This document shows, piece by piece, positions 60,150 to 64,000 of a stretch of 64,000 bases of DNA. Position numbers and translations under genes: made by a program. Under the pieces are notes generated by a model. The model did no database searches, was not told the DNA's origin, and was given only the letters and a program-made list of their open reading frames with translations. The DNA is taken from the NCBI GenBank assembly GCA_049323755.1, contig JBMOPE010000007.1, forward strand, positions 33,639-97,638. The letters run 5' to 3'. Numbering within the stretch: position 1 is the first letter of the stretch; every line of letters starts with the position of its first letter. The stretch is from BRHc4a sp049323755 (GTDB lineage: Bacteria; Bacillota; Desulfotomaculia; Desulfotomaculales; Desulfocucumaceae).

Positions 60150-61340
60150 TTATATGTTCTCAATAATGGCGGCCATGCCCTGTCCTCCACCCACACAGAG
60201 GGTGGCCAGTCCCAGGCGGGCTTTTCTTCTCTTCATCTCGTACAGCAGTGAAAGTGAAATCCTGCAGCCGGTTGCCCCCAGCGCGTGGCCCAGGGCGATA
60301 GCCCCGCCGTTTACATTTGTGCGGTCCGGGTTCAGCCCCAGTTCCCTGATGCAGGCCAGTGACTGCGAGGCAAAGGCTTCGTTCAGCTCAATCAGATCCA
60401 TGTCCTCCAGCCTCAGATTAAGCCTGGTCATGATTTTTCTGGTGGCAGGCACCGGGCCTATGCCCATATAGCGGGGGTCTACGCCCACAGCGGAGAGGCC
60501 CGCCAGCCTTGCCATGGGCTTTAGGCCCAGGTCAGCAGCCACTTTGCCCGAAGCCAGCACCATGGCCGCCGCCCCGTCATTTCTGCCGCAGGAATTTCCG
60601 GCCGTAACGGTTCCGCCGGGCCTGAAGGCCGGCTTTAATCTGGCCAGGGCCTCCAGTGTGGTATCGGGGCGAACATGCTCGTCGGTGTCAAAAACGCTGA
60701 CTTTTTTCTTGAAGGTGACCTCAACGGGAATAATTTCGTCCCTGAATTTACCTTCACTAATTGCCCTGCTGGCCAACTGGTGGCTGCGGAGGGCGAAATT
60801 ATCCTGGTCCTCTCTGGAAATACCGTATTTTTCAGCCACATTTTCGGCGGTCATTCCCATCCCCAGATCAGGCCCGTAAACCTCAACGGGCTGAGCCCTG
60901 GAAGCTCCTTCCACGTTGGAGTCCACAAGCTGCAGGGGGGCGTCGCCCCACCTTCCGTTGCGCAGGTACTGGGGTGATCTGCTCATATTTTCGGCTCCAC
61001 CCACCACCACAATGCCGGCCTCACCGGCAGACACCCGGAGAAAGCCGCTGTACATTGCCTCCATGGCCGAGGCGCACAGGCGGTTGACTGTATAGGCGGG
61101 TATATCTACGGGTATGCCCGCCCTTAGTGCCGCCACCCTGGCCATGTTGGCCGATTCGGTGCTCTGGCGGACCTCCCCCATAATAACCTCTTCCACGTGC
61201 CCGGGCTGTAATCCGGCTCTTTGTAAGGCCTCTTTTATGACTACAGCCCCCAGCTCCCCGGTGGTGAAATTGCGAAGGCTTCCTCCGTAGCGCCCAACGG
61301 CGGTCCGAACCCCGCTTATGATAAAAACATCGCTTTGCAT
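60150..61340 (-). CDS. acetyl-CoA acetyltransferase/3-ketoacyl-CoA thiolase
   Basis: A 396-residue thiolase with nucleophilic Cys in NRLCASAMEAM (about residue 87), GHALGATG near 346 and CVGGGQG near 382. ATG 61340 follows AAGGAGGTAAAG; the ATG at 61397 has no such site. A sigma-54 promoter lies about 95 bases upstream. It is first in a transcript with the acyl-CoA dehydrogenase. Confidence 0.94.
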   Translation of the reverse strand: MQSDVFIISGVRTAVGRYGGSLRNFTTGELGAVVIKEALQRAGLQPGHVEEVIMGEVRQSTESANMARVAALRAGIPVDIPAYTVNRLCASAMEAMYSGFLRVSAGEAGIVVVGGAENMSRSPQYLRNGRWGDAPLQLVDSNVEGASRAQPVEVYGPDLGMGMTAENVAEKYGISREDQDNFALRSHQLASRAISEGKFRDEIIPVEVTFKKKVSVFDTDEHVRPDTTLEALARLKPAFRPGGTVTAGNSCGRNDGAAAMVLASGKVAADLGLKPMARLAGLSAVGVDPRYMGIGPVPATRKIMTRLNLRLEDMDLIELNEAFASQSLACIRELGLNPDRTNVNGGAIALGHALGATGCRISLSLLYEMKRRKARLGLATLCVGGGQGMAAIIENI

Positions 61341-61433
61341 CTTTACCTCCTTAGCAACAGCAAGCTTGCTCACAGCCGTTTCCATAGAAATCAACATGGG
61401 TACCGTAAGATAATGTGATTAACGAATTACCTA

Positions 61434-61449
61434 CGCAAGTTTTGTGCCA
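61434..61449 (-). promoter_or_regulatory. sigma-54 promoter of the thiolase-acyl-CoA dehydrogenase operon
   Basis: On the minus strand TGGCACAAAACTTGCG, with GG and GC ten bases apart and both boxes matching the consensus. Upstream (61450-61740) I see no gene. Confidence 0.88.
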
Positions 61450-61748
61450 TGGGTGCCGAAACACGTAAATGTCCTGGCAATGCTCAGGTGGGGCCGGCAC
61501 TCTTAATGATTTAATGTTTCAAAATGTAACTTTTCTGTTGCCGAAAGAAACAACGGCTATTCATAATAACTCCAACAAAAAAAGTAAGATGTGTAGGAAA
61601 CTATATGCCGCTTTAAAGTGTTAAAGCAACCATAGCTGGTTACAAATAACATTATAGTTTGGGGCGTACCGGATAAAACCCCGCACTCACGATAGGATCC
61701 TCCGGCAGTAACTGGCTCTATGTCTTGTCGCCAACTAACAGCCGGTTG

Positions 61749-61806
61749 AAAAAAGGGGACAGGTTGCTTTTTCTCAAAGAAAGAAATGTAGCCTGTCCCC
61801 TTTTTT
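61749..61806. repeat. GGGGACAGG inverted repeat
   Basis: AAAAAAGGGGACAGG and CCTGTCCCCTTTTTT form a perfect 15-bp stem around a 28-base pyrimidine/purine-rich loop. It lies between divergent genes, where a terminator is not expected, so it may be a REP-like or MITE-derived palindrome. No gene was seen from 61450 to 62136. Confidence 0.65.
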
Positions 61807-62136
61807 TGTACAAGAGCCTTTTATCTGTTTGGGTAGTTGACGGGAGGGCAGATGAATTAAATTGAAATTGACGTTAAAATTATGAAAGAGATACCTTGTA
61901 TCTTTGCCAGCCATAGAGAAGCAGGAATTGGAAAGGCATAATTGAAATTGCTGTCAAACAAGACAAATGAAACGTTTCCGCGTCCTGATCGATCACAATA
62001 ATGTAATTGAGTTTTTCTCAGAAAAGAAATACAATTTAATCGGTTGGTTGTTGCCGCAATTTTTGACAACGTTTTCTGTGGGGCAATATTTTCTGTCAGT
62101 ATTAAAAGATGATGCTGGAGAGAGGTTGTTGATATT

Positions 62137-63129
62137 TTGCCAATTCTCGTTGTTGATGATTCAAAAGTAACCTGTAAAATTATTAAGAACATTCTTAATA
62201 CCAAGGGACACAAAGACGTCATCACTGCAGAGTCCGCTATGGAGGCGTTTAACCAGCTTTATATGGATGATGTGCATGGAAAGACTTTGGATGTGGATCT
62301 AATTATTTTGGATATAGTTATGCCCTTTGTAAACGGTATAGACGCCTGTAGATTAATAAAGTCGGATGTTCGATACCGGGAAGTGCCAATTATTATGCTT
62401 ACAGGAGTATCTGACAAGGAAATACTTCAGTCGGCGTTTTTCGCAGGCGCCATCGATTATATTGTAAAGCCTCCTGACGCCATTGAGCTGCTGGCTCGTA
62501 CAAATTCGGCCCTCAAACTAAAACGGGAGACGGATATGCGCATAGCCCGTGAGATAGAATTGCTTGAAACAACAAAGAGGCTTGAGGAGGCTAACAGAAT
62601 ACTCTACGGCCTGTCATCAATTGACGGGCTTACCGGTATCTCAAACCGCCGCTATTTTGATACTGAAATAAAAAATGAGTGGGATAGAGCTGCTCGATAC
62701 GGCAGGCATTTATCAATAATCCTTTTTGACATTGACTATTTCAAAGACTACAATGACATCTACGGCCACCTTGCTGGTGACGACTGTCTAAAGCAAATTG
62801 CCAATGCGCTGCAGACAGTAATAAAGCGATCCGGAGACATATTTGCCCGTTATGGTGGTGAGGAGTTTGTGGTCGTATTGGCGGAGACAGATTTGAATGG
62901 AGCAATGGTGGTGGCAGAACGGCTGCGTGAGAATGTGGAGTCCTTAAAGATAACGCATGCCGGCTCAAAAGTCTCTGAAAATGTAACAATCAGTGTTGGC
63001 GTTGCGGCAGCTATTCCTGATAATAACACCATGCCTGAGTCCCTCATTGGGGCAGCCGATAAAGCGCTGTACAAGGCAAAACGTCAAGGGCGCAACTGTG
63101 TACTTGCGCTTGAAATCGAGTCTGCCTGA
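62137..63129 (+). CDS. response regulator with GGDEF domain (diguanylate cyclase)
   Basis: A 330-residue protein. The receiver (1-125) has the acidic pair VVDDSK, phospho-acceptor Asp in IILDIVMPF and Lys in IVKPPD. The GGDEF domain (165-325) has the active GGEEF motif (about 238) and an inhibitory I-site RSGD five residues ahead of it. It makes c-di-GMP when phosphorylated; the partner kinase is not adjacent. The start is a TTG (LPILVVDD read as MPILVVDD) after AGAGAGG. The PilZ protein at 13454 is a possible receptor. Confidence 0.93.
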   Translation: MPILVVDDSKVTCKIIKNILNTKGHKDVITAESAMEAFNQLYMDDVHGKTLDVDLIILDIVMPFVNGIDACRLIKSDVRYREVPIIMLTGVSDKEILQSAFFAGAIDYIVKPPDAIELLARTNSALKLKRETDMRIAREIELLETTKRLEEANRILYGLSSIDGLTGISNRRYFDTEIKNEWDRAARYGRHLSIILFDIDYFKDYNDIYGHLAGDDCLKQIANALQTVIKRSGDIFARYGGEEFVVVLAETDLNGAMVVAERLRENVESLKITHAGSKVSENVTISVGVAAAIPDNNTMPESLIGAADKALYKAKRQGRNCVLALEIESA

Positions 63130-63191
63130 GGCCGGTTTCAGGAAATATGACATCTCGGACGGTTTTCGTCCCGACACAAATAATTGAGGAA

Positions 63192-63231
63192 AACAGGGAG
63201 GGTTACGGATTTTCCGTAGCCCTCTCTGTTT
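63192..63231 (+). terminator. intrinsic terminator after the GGDEF gene
   Basis: AACAGGGAGGGTTACGGA pairs with TCCGTAGCCCTCTCTGTT around TTT, with two non-Watson-Crick positions. Confidence 0.8.
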
Positions 63232-63260
63232 TGGAGGCGACACCCGGATTTGAACTGGGG
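63232..63260 (-). other. tRNA-Cys-like 3' fragment, possible attachment-site remnant
   Basis: The minus strand reads CCCCAGTTCAAATCCGGG then TGTCGCCTCCA, a T-arm and 3' acceptor strand with CCA. It resembles the 3' end of bacterial tRNA-Cys (CCCCGGTTCGAATCCGGG, TGCCGCCTCCA) with three changes. The remaining tRNA body is absent: nothing upstream on that strand (63261-63330) folds as D- or anticodon arms. Such fragments are left by integration at tRNA 3' ends. Confidence 0.6.
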
Positions 63261-63337
63261 AATGGGACATAATTACTATTGGTTCAACCCTTCTGCCGTA
63301 ACATCTTTAATATGTACAGTACTAATGTAAAAAATAT

Positions 63338-63366
63338 TTGACATTTTAAATATAAAAATATATGGT
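63338..63366 (+). promoter_or_regulatory. sigma-A-type promoter of the XRE gene
   Basis: TTGACA and TATGGT are 17 bases apart. TGTACAGTAC just upstream and TGTACAG at 63385-63391 may be operator half-sites. Confidence 0.5.
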
Positions 63367-63403
63367 TATGTAAAAAGTTTTTGACATGTACAGAGGTATA
63401 TCC

Positions 63404-63616
63404 ATGGACAACATAATCCGGCAACTAAGAAAAGAGAGGAAGGTTTCACAAGAAGATTTAGCTAAAGCCTGTAATGTATCTAGACAGACTATTAATGCCA
63501 TCGAAAACAATAAGTATGACCCGTCACTGGCTCTTGCCTTTCAACTTGCCAAGGTTTTAGGAGTAACCGTTGATGACTTATTTTTATTTGGTAAAGAAGG
63601 GAGAACAAAAATGTGA
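63404..63616 (+). CDS. XRE family transcriptional regulator
   Basis: A 70-residue HTH_3 protein: IRQLRKERKVSQEDLAKACN, VSRQTINAIENNKYDPS and GVTVDDLFLF. ATG 63404 follows AGAGGTATATCC; the ATG at 63386 precedes this site. The next gene overlaps its stop. Such small regulators commonly pair with a membrane protein of the DUF2178 kind. Confidence 0.9.
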   Translation: MDNIIRQLRKERKVSQEDLAKACNVSRQTINAIENNKYDPSLALAFQLAKVLGVTVDDLFLFGKEGRTKM

Positions 63617-63897
63617 AAAAGATAAAATTAGTTACATGTATTATAGTAACTCTTGTTATTCTTGGGTTCACTATTTATAAATGGCTAACAAATGGATATA
63701 TTGGGAAAAATGAACTTTTTTCTGTTGCAATCATATTAAGCATACTTTTTTCAACACTTACCTGGAGTTCCACAAGGCAAGAAGGCATCACTGAAGATGA
63801 AGAGCTGGGAAGATACATTATACTAAAAAGTGCCAAAATAAGCTATTTTTTATTGGTATTTTTAATTCTTATAGAGACCGTTTCAAATTTTGTGTAA
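63613..63897 (+). CDS. small membrane protein (DUF2178-like)
   Basis: A 94-residue protein with three hydrophobic segments (about residues 5-23, 34-51 and 76-93) and a charged loop TRQEGITEDEELGRYI, a pattern I associate with DUF2178 proteins. The GTG start overlaps the XRE stop (ATGTGA) and follows AGGGAG, so the two are translationally coupled. Function is unknown. Confidence 0.7.
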   Translation: MKKIKLVTCIIVTLVILGFTIYKWLTNGYIGKNELFSVAIILSILFSTLTWSSTRQEGITEDEELGRYIILKSAKISYFLLVFLILIETVSNFV

Positions 63898-63943
63898 ACC
63901 TCCAAACAAATGATGTAAGATAAGAGCATCAGTTTGGAGGTTT
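63896..63943. repeat. 12-bp inverted repeat sequestering a ribosome site
   Basis: AAACCTCCAAAC and GTTTGGAGGTTT are perfect complements, with inner TGATG/CATCA. GGAGG in the right arm is the ribosome site of the gene at 63948. It could be the terminal region of an insertion sequence, a terminator of the preceding pair, or a translational control. Confidence 0.6.
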
Positions 63944-63947
63944 ATTT

Positions 63948-64000
63948 ATGGCCAAAAGGAAGATCAGTCCAGAAAGAAGGGCGCAACGGAAAAAACTGTT
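63948..64000 (+). CDS. 5' end of an unidentified gene
   Basis: Only 17 codons are visible: MAKRKISPERRAQRKKL. GGAGG lies eight bases ahead of the ATG. The basic start, and the inverted repeat just upstream, are compatible with a transposase of the IS256/mutator sort, but too little is seen for a call. Confidence 0.5.
   Translation, partial: MAKRKISPERRAQRKKL

Noticed and set aside
61967..62170. 67-codon frame overlapping the start of the GGDEF gene
   Set aside because: No ribosome site, overlaps the receiver domain in another frame, and no recognisable motif.

Overview
The window reads as a chromosomal segment of an anaerobic, low-to-mid GC Firmicute, most like the Desulfotomaculum/Pelotomaculum group. 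Signs are strong GGAGG ribosome sites with many TTG and GTG starts, several sigma-54 activators with -24/-12 promoters, rubrerythrin, an Fe-S old-yellow-enzyme homologue, a two-subunit class I fumarase, S-layer homology domains and many CoA-linked genes. No rRNA, intact tRNA or CRISPR array is present. Organism assignment is inference.

Layout. 0-9 kb: the 3' part of a sigma-54 activator, two probable activator sites, a clear -24/-12 promoter and an acetyl-CoA hydrolase/transferase family gene; then an M24 peptidase, a GPH-type symporter, a 2,4-dienoyl-CoA reductase-like flavoenzyme and a PadR regulator. 9-20 kb: a probable small RNA or leader, ammonium transporter and PII protein, an odd winged-helix/ferredoxin protein, HD and PilZ proteins, a 38-residue zinc ribbon, rubrerythrin, a metallo-beta-lactamase-fold hydrolase, a CpaE-like protein with a degenerate ATPase, and a large SLH surface protein.

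20-33 kb: the most notable locus. A (2R)-sulfolactate degradation cluster is present: suyAB sulfo-lyase, two stereospecific dehydrogenases (slcC-like and comC-like), a tripartite tricarboxylate-type transporter (tctCAB), a GntR/FCD regulator and an enolase-superfamily enzyme of unknown role. Together these would import sulfolactate, epimerise it through sulfopyruvate and cleave it to pyruvate and sulfite. Two divergent promoters in the middle each carry a GGTANTACC-type palindrome at the start site. The cluster lies between two partly decayed copies of a fumB-fumA-chemoreceptor block: the left copy keeps fumarase, the right copy keeps the chemoreceptor.

33-45 kb: a sodium:solute symporter, a DUF362 protein, a DUF1540 mini-protein, a TetR regulator and a fadN-fadA-fadE beta-oxidation operon; then a YdcF protein and a frameshifted AraC gene. 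45-61.4 kb: two PrpR-type sigma-54 activators, a transmembrane chemoreceptor, a branched-chain-type ABC transporter (livKHMGF), an Fe-S flavoenzyme, a MaoC pair, an acyl-CoA dehydrogenase and a thiolase. Four sigma-54 promoters sit in front of the chemoreceptor, the transporter, the MaoC pair and the thiolase, so this looks like one substrate-induced uptake and beta-oxidation regulon. A decayed 3-hydroxyacyl-CoA dehydrogenase lies inside it.

61.4-64 kb: a long inverted repeat, a REC-GGDEF protein, a tRNA-Cys-like 3' fragment, and an XRE/membrane-protein pair that may mark the edge of an inserted element. A G-rich GGGAATT-type repeat recurs between genes throughout.
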